The notes under the pieces were generated by a model. That model worked only from the letters and a program-made list of their open reading frames with translations. It made no database searches and had not been told where the DNA came from. 64,000 bases of DNA from assembly GCA_965225735.1 (NCBI GenBank), contig CBDDBN010000030.1, positions 310,001-374,000 on the forward strand, in the 5' to 3' direction. Below, one piece after another: positions 46,017-59,133 of the stretch. The position numbers and the translations under genes are program-made. Source of the stretch: Denitrobaculum sp965225735 (lineage in GTDB: Bacteria; Pseudomonadota; Alphaproteobacteria; Kiloniellales; Kiloniellaceae). The number at the start of each line of letters is the position of its first letter. Position 1 is the stretch's first letter.

Positions 46017-46430
46017 TCAGGCTGGCGCGATATAGCGATCACGCGGGATCTCGGCGATCGCCGAGATCTCGACCAGAACATCGGGATGATAGAGGCGGCT
46101 CACTCCGAGCGTGGTCGAAATGGGATAGGGCTCCGAGAAGAAGGCGCGACGAACGGCGCCGACGGCCATGAAACCGTCCATATCCGTCGTATACTGCGTG
46201 ACCGAGACGATGTGGGACATATCTCCTCCCACGGCCTTTACAACATCCCGGATGTTTTCGAGCACCTTTGTCACCTGGCTGGCCATATCTCCCACGCCGA
46301 CGATCTTTCCCTCGGCGTCCAGCGGAATCTGCCCCTTCAGATGCACCACAACGCCGTCGCCGAGAACGGCGCCATGTGAAAAAGGACCAAAGGTTGGCCA
46401 TATTGCATCCGCATCGAAAAACTCGGTCAT
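46017..46430 (-). CDS. RidA/YjgF-family protein
   Basis: This 137-residue protein resembles RidA deaminases: VVHLKGQIPLDAEGKIVGVG, NIRDVVKAVGGDMSHIVSVT, YTTDMDGFMAVGAVRRAFF and a terminal VLVEISAIAEIP. In RidA an Arg in the last third binds the 2-aminoacrylate carboxylate, but here the usual RVxVE segment reads DVLVEIS, so the catalytic arginine is not evident. A divergent subfamily role is likely. It stands alone, between the TetR gene and the tRNA-fMet terminator. Confidence 0.85.
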   Translation of the reverse strand: MTEFFDADAIWPTFGPFSHGAVLGDGVVVHLKGQIPLDAEGKIVGVGDMASQVTKVLENIRDVVKAVGGDMSHIVSVTQYTTDMDGFMAVGAVRRAFFSEPYPISTTLGVSRLYHPDVLVEISAIAEIPRDRYIAPA

Positions 46431-46594
46431 ACCGCAAACTCCGAAAGGACTGTAACCACTTAATCTAAATTACTGCACGAGTCTCCTAATCTCTTACTGC
46501 AAATACCCATTGCTGAAATTATGAGCGCTCTCTTTGGTCGCCGCCATAACCTTCATGGGCACAGGCTTACCTACTGACGGCGCGGCCCAAAACG

Positions 46595-46620
46595 CAAAAA
46601 AGCCATCCGGTGGATGGCTT
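46595..46620 (-). terminator. Intrinsic terminator after tRNA-fMet
   Basis: On the minus strand an 8-bp stem GCCATCC(A)/(T)GGATGGC with a 3-base loop is followed by a run of T (AAAAAA on the plus strand at 46595-46600). It ends the rRNA operon transcript downstream of tRNA-fMet. Confidence 0.8.
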
Positions 46621-46628
46621 TGTCGCGT

Positions 46629-46706
<78 letters not shown>

Positions 46707-46789
46707 TGAATAGTTTTTTGGCTGTTTTTTTGATTTTGAGTGGGGGGTTTTGTGAGTTTCTGTTTGTTGATTTATCCGCGCTTGGAAGA

Positions 46790-46904
46790 CCTGGCAGCGA
46801 CCTACTCTCCCACACCTTAAGATGCAGTACCATTGGCGCTGAGGGATTTCACGGCCGAGTTCGGGATGGGATCGGGTGTTGGGGCCCTCGCCATAGCCAC
46901 CAGG
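46790..46904 (-). rRNA. 5S ribosomal RNA
   Basis: About 115 bases on the minus strand begin CCTGGTGGCTATGGCGAGGG and end GGGAGAGTAGGTCGCTGCCAGG-like, with the two ends complementary. The position after 23S and before tRNA-fMet fits the operon. Boundaries are estimated to within a few bases. Confidence 0.93.
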
Positions 46905-47075
46905 TCGTCGAAACGCGGATTATCTGGTCTGATATCGATATTGAGTTGTTGCACGCTGGGCTTATCGCTGCGCGTGGCGTTTTGCGTATCGCCTTAAAGT
47001 AAGGCGTCGTGTTTTGTCTCTTGGTTTAAGAGACGGGGTGTCAGATCAGGCAATAGCCTGACGTGACGGGTGTTG

Positions 47076-49813
<2,738 letters not shown>

Positions 49814-50130
49814 CCAACAAAATCCCGTCACGCGCAGGGACAAACCCAACACGTGCAACGGTTCAGATCGATATCAAGACCAGATAAGAACCTCGTCGCT
49901 CCAGAACCTGTCCAAAAGACAGCTCCAGAGCCAAAAGCTCTTATCAACAAACAGATTCACAATGTTAAACAGCCGAACCGCAGCCCATCGCATTCACAAC
50001 AGACCGCGCTTCAATCTCGCCTGCCAGCGCAAAACGCCGGCAGGGAAAATTCGAATACCGCCCTGACATAAGGGCGATCTCCTCAACGAAAGACCTGGTT
50101 CTTTCCAACCTCTCAACAGCACAAAATCTT
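49814..50130. other. Spacer between tRNA-Ala and 23S rRNA
   Basis: This 317-base transcribed spacer has no gene. It contains a boxA-like GTTTAACATTG element (about 49955-49975 on the minus strand) and GC-rich inverted repeats, consistent with antitermination and rRNA processing. Confidence 0.6.
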
Positions 50131-50206
50131 TGGTGGAGGCGGACGGGATCGAACCGACGACCTGAAGCTTGCAAAGCTACCGCTCTCCCAACTGAGCTAC
50201 GCCCCC
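50131..50206 (-). tRNA. tRNA-Ala (anticodon TGC)
   Basis: A 76-nt tRNA on the minus strand begins GGGGGCGTAGCTCAG, has anticodon TGC in GCTTTGCAAGC, GGTTCGATCCC T-arm and encoded CCA. It lies in the 16S-23S spacer beside tRNA-Ile, the usual bacterial arrangement. Confidence 0.97.
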
Positions 50207-50282
50207 TCAAAGATCGATATGCAGGACCGCAAAAAAACCCAACGCGGGAAGGGTTGGTGTGGCGGCACCCCGCAAAATAAAG

Positions 50283-50359
50283 TGGTGGGCCGAGGAGGAC
50301 TTGAACCTCCGACCTCACGCTTATCAAGCGCGCGCTCTAACCAGCTGAGCTACCAGCCC
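50283..50359 (-). tRNA. tRNA-Ile (anticodon GAT)
   Basis: A 77-nt tRNA on the minus strand begins GGGCTGGTAGCTCAG, has anticodon GAT in GCTTGATAAGC, T-arm GGTTCAAGTCC and encoded CCA. It is the first tRNA after 16S in the rRNA operon. Confidence 0.97.
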
Positions 50360-50536
50360 CCTCGCGAAGTCCGAAATAGCACCTCTCTTGAGAGAAACAA
50401 ATCCGGACCCGGATTTCGGGAAATCAGGCGTCTTTCGTTAAGGAAGGGATACGTGGTCGGCGATCCGCAAGAATGCCGATCTTCTGATAAGTGACGTCCC
50501 GGAAAGAAACACATGAGATGCTTCTCTCGTACGGAC

Positions 50537-52031
<1,495 letters not shown>

Positions 52032-52217
52032 TTGACCTCAGTCCATCCAGCCCCAGTCAAAAGACCAGAACCAACAGACCAATAAAAAAGGCTCCTACAC
52101 TCTACGCATAGTCTTGTAAGCCAAGATGCGCAAAACATAGGCCCTATAAGTGAAAACCAAACATCCCCACTCAAAGACCGCCGACCGCGCATCCCTTCCA
52201 AATTTCAATATCAACAA

Positions 52218-52229
52218 TGTCAAAGAACA
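52218..52229 (-). promoter_or_regulatory. rRNA leader boxA element
   Basis: TGTTCTTTGACA on the minus strand, followed by TTGTTGA, matches the boxA antitermination element of bacterial rRNA leaders (Escherichia consensus TGCTCTTTAACA). It lies about 190 nt upstream of 16S. Confidence 0.7.
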
Positions 52230-52298
52230 GGCAACACAGTGACGTTTCCCCTTGCCGGTCTGGCCGGCCAGGGGACCCAGCCCCGTGCTGCGGGGCGG

Positions 52299-52327
52299 GT
52301 TATATGCCTGAGGCCGGGGGGTGTCAA
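52299..52327 (-). promoter_or_regulatory. rRNA operon promoter P1
   Basis: TTGACA (52327-52322) and TATAAC (52304-52299) are separated by 17 bases on the minus strand, with an A-rich UP-like stretch upstream (CAAAAAAAATGCAACAAAA). The bases after the -10 are very GC-rich, as in stringently controlled rRNA promoters. This is a near-consensus sigma70 promoter. Confidence 0.82.
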
Positions 52328-52646
52328 ACCCTTTTGTTGCATTTTTTTTGCTCTCTTCGAAATGACCTGGGTCTTATGGCCTAAAACCCAGGAAATCCGG
52401 GCATTTTTTGCGCAGCGCAGCATTCATCAAGAGGCGCGAGAGCAGGCTTCATCATGCCGTACGGGCAAAAAAACAGAAACCTTGCGGTGCGACTCCGTCA
52501 GAACTCGAAATTTTCCTTCAGTCCCTGGCAAGCGACGAACGAACAGCCGGCAATGAAGGAGGTGGGCTTCTCTCATTTCACAGGCCGCTGCCTTCCTGCT
52601 GAGCCGCCTTGCTGCTAACCTGCGCAAAAGAACAGGGAGGGTTGCC

Positions 52647-53825
52647 GTGAGCAAAATCGCGCGCATTGAAATCCACGAATTCACCTTCGAGGCCGAGAAC
52701 CTGGGTCTTGAGAGCGAATCCGAAAAAGCCATCTACAACATCGGCTACAAACCGGGTGGCAAGATCGAACTCTCCAAGTATGCCATCGTGATCCAGGCGG
52801 ACGACGGCGCGCGCGGCGAATACGTCACCCATTGGGTCGGCACCAAGGCGGCGCTCGCCCAAAGCCTGATGATGGCGCCAAACCTCATCGGCAGAGACCC
52901 GGAACAGCGCGAGGGAATCTTCGACGACCTGAAGAGAGAGTTCCGGCAATACGATCATATGGGCCACGGGCCTCTCGACATTGCCCTCTGGGATCTGGCC
53001 GGAAAGAAGTATGGCATCAGCGTCGCCAAACTGCTCGGCGCTTATCGGGAAAGACTTCCGGCCTACGCCAGCACCTACCACGCCGACCGCAACGGCGGCC
53101 TCGATAGTAAAGAGGCTTTCGTCGCCTTCGCGGAGCAGTGCTACGAACTGGGCTACCGCGCCTTCAAGATCCACGGCTGGCACGACGGCGATGCACGCGA
53201 GGAAGCGGAGAATGTGCGTTATACGGGCGAGCGCATGGGAGACCGGATGACGCTCATGCTCGATCCGGCGTGCGAACTGCGCACCTTCGCGGACGCGCTC
53301 TACGTCGGCCATGCCTGCGATGACGCCGGTTTCTTCTGGCTGGAGGACCCCTTTCGCGACGCCGGCACCTCGGCCTTTGCCCACAAAAGGCTGCGGGAAA
53401 AGATCAAGACGCCCCTGCTGCAGACGGAACACATTCGTGGCATTGAGCCCAAGGCCGACTTTCTGCTGGCCGGTGGAACGGATTTCCTGAGGGCCGATCC
53501 GGAATACGATATGGGCATCACAGGCTGCATGAAGATCGCACACCTGGCCGAGGCGATGGGTATCGACTGTGAAATCCACGCCAGCGGCCCGGCGCACCGT
53601 GCCTGTATGGCGGCGATGCGGAACTCAAATTTCTATGAGGTGGCGCTGGTCGGCCCGAATTGCCCCAACGCGGTACCACCCGTCTATAGCTGCGGCTACA
53701 GCGATCAGTTGGATGCAATCGATGCCGAGGGCTGTGTTGCAGTGCCGCAAGGCCCCGGTCTAGGCGTGACCTACGATTGGGACTTCATTCAGCGCAGGCG
53801 CACCGCATTTCACAGTTTCGATTAG
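52647..53825 (+). CDS. Mandelate racemase/muconate lactonizing enzyme family protein
   Basis: This 392-residue enolase-superfamily protein starts at GTG 52647 behind GGGAGG. The barrel shows a KxH pair in YRAFKIHGW, metal-ligand carboxylates in LMLDPACEL, then FFWLEDPFRD and LLQTEHIRG, and a later EIHASGPAH that could hold the second base. By family knowledge it abstracts an alpha-proton from a carboxylate and dehydrates or racemises it. The KxH motif resembles MR or acid-sugar dehydratase subgroups. The substrate cannot be told from sequence. It stands alone. Confidence 0.88.
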   Translation: MSKIARIEIHEFTFEAENLGLESESEKAIYNIGYKPGGKIELSKYAIVIQADDGARGEYVTHWVGTKAALAQSLMMAPNLIGRDPEQREGIFDDLKREFRQYDHMGHGPLDIALWDLAGKKYGISVAKLLGAYRERLPAYASTYHADRNGGLDSKEAFVAFAEQCYELGYRAFKIHGWHDGDAREEAENVRYTGERMGDRMTLMLDPACELRTFADALYVGHACDDAGFFWLEDPFRDAGTSAFAHKRLREKIKTPLLQTEHIRGIEPKADFLLAGGTDFLRADPEYDMGITGCMKIAHLAEAMGIDCEIHASGPAHRACMAAMRNSNFYEVALVGPNCPNAVPPVYSCGYSDQLDAIDAEGCVAVPQGPGLGVTYDWDFIQRRRTAFHSFD

Positions 53826-54033
53826 TCTAACTACCCAACTTTGCTGCAATTTTGTGCAAGCGCCGACTCTTTCGTTTTAGAAATGCAATACAACCGTTGG
53901 AGCGTAATGTCCCATCGGTCACAACGCGTTGCACAGCAATGCCACAATCCAAACAGAGAAATTACACGGACTTCGGCCGCTAAGGCGTTGCTTTCAATCG
54001 CAATTAATCTTGGGACTTCACTGAAAATTAATG

Positions 54034-54039
54034 TATATG
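54034..54039 (+). promoter_or_regulatory. Possible promoter of the M23 peptidase gene
   Basis: TATATG (54034-54039) is preceded by TTGGGA (54010-54015) at 18 bases. The predicted start point near 54046 would leave almost no leader for ATG 54051 but a normal leader for TTG 54102, which supports the latter as the real start. Confidence 0.35.
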
Positions 54040-54050
54040 GTTAACCCTTC

Positions 54051-55964
54051 ATGGGGGGCCGGAACTCGGATTCGGCTATTGTTACACGGAGAGTTCGAGT
54101 TTTGACGTTTCGCGAAGCGACCAACCTGTCTGTTATGGGCAAAACCTCCAGCATCTTTAGCAACGGAACCTTCGATTCGAGTGGACCGTCCGGTTTCCGA
54201 CGCGGCCTTCTTGCCGCAGGCGTTGTAAGCGCCGGTCTTTTTGCCGTCGTTTCCTTCGGCGTTGGTGCCTGGACCATCGGGGGATGGGTCTTCGGATCCG
54301 ATGACGAAACACTCAAAACGGCGGAAGTGTCGGTGCAAACCGCGGCGGTATCCACGCCAGCGCGCGCAGAAACGGCGAACCTGTCTGAAAAATCCTCTGA
54401 TCGCCTGATCGTCCGTGTAAGTGCCGACCCCGAGCCTCAGGTGGCGCAACCACCTAAACCCGAAACAACACAGGTGGCGGCCCTTCGGGATATCGCAGGC
54501 ACCGAGGCCAAGCTCGACAAATCCGAGACATCCTCGAATGTCCGGCAACAGGAAAGCACGGGCGAGACGGCCAGCGAAGATGCCGAGATCCGTGCCTCCA
54601 ATGTCGCCACGCAGTACGCAGAAGCACTCGCCGGAATTCGCAGCGACCAGCAAAGCAACGACGACGATAGCCTGGCTGTAACGACACCTGAAAACGACAG
54701 CATCGCCGCGCTGCTCGAACCTCGGACCGTCACCGTATCGCGTGGCGATACCCTGATGGGTTTGATTGTCGGTGCGGGCGCAGACCGGTCGGACGCTCAT
54801 GAAGCCATCACCGCTTTGCGCGATGTCTTCAGCCCGCGCCGCCTGCGGCCGGGTCAGGAAATCGAATTAACCTTCGCGACGATCAACCCGCTGGACGATG
54901 AAGAAGCGAACGCGCAAGGCAGCCTCGACGATACGGCAGGCGGCGGCCAGCTTATGGGCTTGAGCCTGCAGAGCGCGGTGGACGAAATCGTCCGGGTTGC
55001 CCGCGCCGCGGTCAGCGACGACTTCGTCGCCGAAACCATCGCACGTCCCCTGGAGCGTCAGGTTCTGCATGGCAGCGGCACAATTGAAAGCAGCCTGTTT
55101 GTTGCGGCACGCAATGCCGCTATCCCGAACAGTGTCATGATCGAGCTGATGCGCGCCTTCAGCTATGACGTCGACTTCCAGCGCGAGATCCAGCCAGGCG
55201 ATAAGTTCGATCTTGTTTATGAGGTTTTCTATGACGAAGACGGCAAGGTCGCAAAGACAGGCAATATTCTGGTTGCCGGCCTTGCTCTCTCCGGCACGCC
55301 GCTTACGCTCTACAACTATACACCCAACAGCGGCTTCAACGATTTCTTCGACGAAAACGGCCAGGCCGTCCGCAAGGCCCTGATGCGCACGCCCATCGAC
55401 GGCGCTCGCCTGTCGTCGGGCTTCGGTAAACGCAAGCACCCAATTTTGGGATATACCAAGATGCACAAGGGGCTGGACTTCGCGGCCCCGCGCGGCACGC
55501 CGATCTACGCGGCCGGTGACGGCGTGGTCGAGCGGGCCAGCCGTTTCGGCGCCTACGGCAAGTACATCCGCATCCGGCATCACTCCAGCTACAAAACCGC
55601 CTATGCCCACTTGAAGGGCTATGCCAAGGGCATCAAGAAAGGCAAGCGCGTCAAGCAAGGCCAGGTGATTGGCTATGTCGGTTCGACCGGCCGCTCCACG
55701 GGCCCGCATCTGCACTACGAAGTGCTGTACAACAACAAGCAGGTCAATCCGCGCAAGATTAAGCTGCCCGCCGGTGAGAAGCTGAAAGGCAAGGACCTGA
55801 AGAACTATCAGGCTCATCGCGCTGAAATCGACGCCCTGCGCGAAGCCCTGATCGCCAATAAAGCGCAGATGGTGCAGGCAAAGCCGGCAGCCTGCGGCGA
55901 TCAACCGACCATCGACGAAAGCGGCACGGCGCAAGTCGAGGCCGTCGGCAAAAACGGCTGCTGA
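54051..55964 (+). CDS. Membrane-anchored M23 peptidase with LysM-like region
   Basis: This protein of up to 637 residues has a membrane anchor (GFRRGLLAAGVVSAGLFAVV), a low-complexity linker, a LysM-like or OapA-type region (TVSRGDTLMGLIVGAG onwards) and a C-terminal M23 endopeptidase domain with zinc ligands in HKGLD (His472, Asp476) and HLHYE (His553, His555). It probably cleaves peptidoglycan cross-links during growth or division. Start is uncertain: ATG 54051 has no ribosome site, whereas TTG 54102 follows GGAGAG by 8 nt and fits the promoter better. Confidence 0.9.
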   Translation: MGGRNSDSAIVTRRVRVLTFREATNLSVMGKTSSIFSNGTFDSSGPSGFRRGLLAAGVVSAGLFAVVSFGVGAWTIGGWVFGSDDETLKTAEVSVQTAAVSTPARAETANLSEKSSDRLIVRVSADPEPQVAQPPKPETTQVAALRDIAGTEAKLDKSETSSNVRQQESTGETASEDAEIRASNVATQYAEALAGIRSDQQSNDDDSLAVTTPENDSIAALLEPRTVTVSRGDTLMGLIVGAGADRSDAHEAITALRDVFSPRRLRPGQEIELTFATINPLDDEEANAQGSLDDTAGGGQLMGLSLQSAVDEIVRVARAAVSDDFVAETIARPLERQVLHGSGTIESSLFVAARNAAIPNSVMIELMRAFSYDVDFQREIQPGDKFDLVYEVFYDEDGKVAKTGNILVAGLALSGTPLTLYNYTPNSGFNDFFDENGQAVRKALMRTPIDGARLSSGFGKRKHPILGYTKMHKGLDFAAPRGTPIYAAGDGVVERASRFGAYGKYIRIRHHSSYKTAYAHLKGYAKGIKKGKRVKQGQVIGYVGSTGRSTGPHLHYEVLYNNKQVNPRKIKLPAGEKLKGKDLKNYQAHRAEIDALREALIANKAQMVQAKPAACGDQPTIDESGTAQVEAVGKNGC

Positions 55965-56009
55965 CAGCGGCGTCTCATCCGCCCATCACAGAAGCTCTAG
56001 ATTTAAGAA

Positions 56010-56041
56010 TGGCGCGGCCTCTTAGCCGCGCTATTTTTTTG
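56010..56041 (+). terminator. Intrinsic terminator after the M23 gene
   Basis: A 7-bp GC stem GCGCGGC/GCCGCGC with a 6-base loop is followed by TATTTTTTT. It ends the M23 peptidase transcript and isolates it from the His/Asp-rich gene. Confidence 0.85.
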
Positions 56042-56202
56042 CCTAACGAAAAGCCTTACTCCGTCGCAACCAAGTGCCGTAACGAACCTGAACGACGGAT
56101 GAATGGGCCATTCAGGGAAGGCTCAGTCCCTGCCTGCTAATCATTGCGCCATCAGCCGGACAAAGACCCGGCCAGACTTCGATGATTCAAGGGAAGGCAG
56201 CA

Positions 56203-56799
56203 ATGAGACGCATTACAACCCCTGTACTTTGTTTGCTAATGGGACTGCTTATGGTCTTCGCTGTCCTGATCAACGTTTCCACCGCCTACGCCGATGACGA
56301 TGACGACGATGATGATCGCCGCAGCTACCGCTATAGCGAATGGCAACACCATCATCACCATCATGGAAAGCGGCACAAGCATCACCGGCACGGTCATGGT
56401 CACAGACATTGGCATTGCGATGACGACGACTGCGAATACGATGATGACGACGACGATGATGATGACAAATACGCGCATCGTCACAAAAAGGGCCACAAGC
56501 ATTGGCATCATAGCCGTCACAAGAAGCGGCGCAGCTCAGATTGGATCTATCTGGAAGAGGAAGAGACCGTAGAGATCGTACCGACAGGCCCGATTATCTG
56601 GCACAATCCCGACAGCGGCCGATCTGCCAACCCGCCGGCACCGCGCCAGCAGAGCCATCGCGCGCCGGAGAATTCTGACGGATACGCCAGTGGCCCCTGC
56701 CGCGAATATCATACAACAGCGCGAGTCGGTGGCCGGATCCAGCACATCTATGGCCAGGCCTGCCGCCAACCTGACGGCTCGTGGAAGTTCGTGCGGTGA
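56203..56799 (+). CDS. Secreted His/Asp-rich protein with C-terminal surface-antigen-like segment
   Basis: This 198-residue protein starts MRRITTPVLCLLMGLLMVFA at ATG 56203 behind GGAAGG, with a signal peptide ending in STAYA. The mature N-terminal half is extremely rich in His and Asp: two poly-Asp tracts of eight and nine residues and long His-rich runs. The C-terminal 40 residues contain CREYHTTARVGGRIQHIYGQ and ACRQPDGSWKFV, resembling the 17-kDa surface-antigen or RT0821-like motif. His/Asp richness suggests binding of divalent metals such as Zn, Ni or Ca. Function is otherwise unknown. Confidence 0.8.
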   Translation: MRRITTPVLCLLMGLLMVFAVLINVSTAYADDDDDDDDRRSYRYSEWQHHHHHHGKRHKHHRHGHGHRHWHCDDDDCEYDDDDDDDDDKYAHRHKKGHKHWHHSRHKKRRSSDWIYLEEEETVEIVPTGPIIWHNPDSGRSANPPAPRQQSHRAPENSDGYASGPCREYHTTARVGGRIQHIYGQACRQPDGSWKFVR

Positions 56800-56828
56800 C
56801 AACGGGGCGACGGGGGAGCAGGACGCCC

Positions 56829-59102
56829 ATGCCAGTGACCGACCATCAAGCACAAAAGCGGCGGCCCGGCGCAAGATTGGCAAAGGCCGCCGCGGTCTTC
56901 AGTTTGCTGAGCGTGATGGCCTTGAGTGCTCTGCTCGGCTACTTCGCCTACGAGCTGCCGTTAGCGTCGAACCTGGAAACGCCCGCCGCCCGTTCGTTCC
57001 GCCTGAAGAGCGCCAATGACGAGCTGTTTGCGTACCGCGGCGTCCATCAGGGCGAGGCGCAAAGCTACGAGGCCTTGCCCACCGACTTCGTCAACGCGGT
57101 ACTGGCCATCGAAGACCGACGCTTCTTCAGTCATGCAGGTATCGACTGGCGCGGAATCGCCCGCGCTGTTTGGACCAATCTGCGCGCCGGAGAAGTCCGC
57201 CAGGGCGGCAGCACCTTGACCCAGCAATATGTGAAGCTGGCCTATCTGACACGGGACCGCAGCTTGCGGCGTAAGATTCAGGAAGCAATCCTTGCCGTTT
57301 GGCTGGAAAGCAGATTGGAAAAGCAAGAAATCTTCCGCCGCTATGTCAACCTCGCCTATTTCGGGGCCGGCGCTTACGGTGTCGATGCCGCCGCGCGGCG
57401 TTACTTCGGTAAGGCTGTGGGCGACTTGACGCTTGCAGAGAGCGCGATGCTGGCCGGCCTGATACGGGCCCCCTCCCAACTGGCGCCAACGCATAACCTG
57501 GCCGCAGCGCAGGCGCGGGCGGAACTCGTCTTGAAGGCCATGATCGAGTCTGACTTCGTGACTTCCGGCCAGGCGGCCAAAGCCATCGCCCAACCTGCCG
57601 AACTGAAGGCCATCGCAAAGACGCGCTCATCCGATGCCTATTTCGCAGACTGGGTTCAGCGGCAGGCCGCAGGCAAACTCGAGTCCGTATACGGTGACTT
57701 TGAACTGAGGACCACTCTGCGGCCAGAGCTGCAGGCAATCGCCGAATCCCTAATCGCGGAGACGCTCGAACGAGATGGAGAGGCCCTCAACGCAAGCCAG
57801 GCTGCGCTGGTCGCCATGACCTTCGACGGTGCGGTCGTCGCAATGATCGGCGGGCGCGACTATCGAACAAGCCAGTTCAATCGTGCCACCCAGGCCCAGC
57901 GGCAACCCGGATCTCTCTTTAAGCTGTTCGTTTTCCAGGCCGCCCTTGAGGCAGGTTTCTCACCGGACAGCCGCATGCTCGACAAGCCTGTTACGGTCGA
58001 GGGCTGGAGCCCAAAGAACTATGACAAGCGATACCTGGGATCCGTAACCCTACGCGAAGCCTTCGCGAAGTCTCTCAATACAGTGACGGTGCAGCTCAGC
58101 GAAAAGCTCGGCCGCAAACAGGTGATCGAGACCGCAAAGCGACTGGGGATTACCTCCCCTATTCAATCGCATCCCAGCTTCGCGTTGGGCACCTCCAGCG
58201 TCAATCTTCTCGAGATCACAGCCGCCTATGGCGCCGTCGCCGGAGGAAAGCAACGCCTTGTACCCTACGGCATAGAAGAAGTAAGCGCCGGCGGCGCGTC
58301 CTTGCTGCGTCATCAAACCGTCGCACCCACAGGTTCGAGGGACGGAAACCGCAAAGCCTCATCGGAAATGATCGATCTCCTGGTGGCCGCCATCCGGACC
58401 GGCACGGGACGCGGTGCCAGGATCGGCGAGCTGGCGGGCGGTAAAACAGGAACGAGCCAGGACCATCGCGATGCCTGGTTCGTCGGTTTTTCGGACGATC
58501 TTGTCGTAGGCGTTTGGACCGGCAATGACGATAACCAGCCGATGAAAGCCGTCACTGGCGGCGGCCTGCCAGCCAAGATTTGGCACGACTTCATGCAGCG
58601 CAGCCGGAAAGTCCGTAAAAAGATCCCAGCCAGTCTGGAAATAGCGCAGCAGCCGAACTCGAATGCGCGGCCATCAGATGCACCACCCGTTCGCGAAGAG
58701 AGCAAGACCCCAGCTCCCTCTGTTGCGAAATCAACGTCAAAATCGGAAACGGCCAAGGCAAAACCCAAGAAAGCTCAAAGGCAAACGCCTGAGGTTCTAA
58801 GAGGTGTTCCAAGGGTCATCGATACCGCGACTCTGCGTTTTGGACGCAAGAATATTCGCTTGGTCGGCGTGGCCACCGGAGGGGACAGCTTCGTGAGCAG
58901 TATGGAAAGCTACATCGGTGGCCGGCGCGTGACCTGCCAGCCCTTCAACGCACGTTTTCACAGTTGCGAAGTCGGCGGTTTCGATCTTTCGGAAGTCGTG
59001 ATCTTCAACGGCGGCGCACGTGCCGCCCGCAACGCGCCCGCCTACCTGCGAGAAGCAGAAGCCAAGGCGCGCGAAGGCCGGCGCGGTATCTGGGCGAGAT
59101 AG
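56829..59102 (+). CDS. PBP1A-type peptidoglycan synthase with C-terminal SNase-like domain
   Basis: This 757-residue protein has a membrane anchor (FSLLSVMALSALLGYFAYEL), a transglycosylase domain with EDRRFFSHAGIDWRGI (Glu95) and QGGSTLTQQYVKL, and a transpeptidase domain with SLFK (Ser362), SLN and KTGTSQ (Lys539). Beyond a Pro/Lys linker the last about 100 residues (from VPRVIDTATLRFGRKNIRLV to EAKAREGRRGIWAR) resemble a staphylococcal-nuclease-like fold, uncommon in PBPs. The active-site Arg/Glu of true nucleases are not obvious. ATG 56829 follows GGGGAG; the longer reading to 56781 overlaps the upstream gene. Confidence 0.85.
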   Translation: MPVTDHQAQKRRPGARLAKAAAVFSLLSVMALSALLGYFAYELPLASNLETPAARSFRLKSANDELFAYRGVHQGEAQSYEALPTDFVNAVLAIEDRRFFSHAGIDWRGIARAVWTNLRAGEVRQGGSTLTQQYVKLAYLTRDRSLRRKIQEAILAVWLESRLEKQEIFRRYVNLAYFGAGAYGVDAAARRYFGKAVGDLTLAESAMLAGLIRAPSQLAPTHNLAAAQARAELVLKAMIESDFVTSGQAAKAIAQPAELKAIAKTRSSDAYFADWVQRQAAGKLESVYGDFELRTTLRPELQAIAESLIAETLERDGEALNASQAALVAMTFDGAVVAMIGGRDYRTSQFNRATQAQRQPGSLFKLFVFQAALEAGFSPDSRMLDKPVTVEGWSPKNYDKRYLGSVTLREAFAKSLNTVTVQLSEKLGRKQVIETAKRLGITSPIQSHPSFALGTSSVNLLEITAAYGAVAGGKQRLVPYGIEEVSAGGASLLRHQTVAPTGSRDGNRKASSEMIDLLVAAIRTGTGRGARIGELAGGKTGTSQDHRDAWFVGFSDDLVVGVWTGNDDNQPMKAVTGGGLPAKIWHDFMQRSRKVRKKIPASLEIAQQPNSNARPSDAPPVREESKTPAPSVAKSTSKSETAKAKPKKAQRQTPEVLRGVPRVIDTATLRFGRKNIRLVGVATGGDSFVSSMESYIGGRRVTCQPFNARFHSCEVGGFDLSEVVIFNGGARAARNAPAYLREAEAKAREGRRGIWAR

Positions 59103-59133
59103 CGCCGGCCTGTTCTTGCGATTGGCAGGGTGT

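Larger units (their letters stand above)
52032..52646. other. Leader and promoter region upstream of the rRNA operon
   Basis: This 615-base region carries the rRNA leader (boxA at 52218-52229), the P1 promoter (52299-52327) and a GC-rich hairpin (GCCCCG/CGGGGC) just after it. Beyond the promoter, toward 52646, lies the short upstream region of the enolase-superfamily gene. No further gene was recognised. A second rRNA promoter was not found. Confidence 0.6.
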
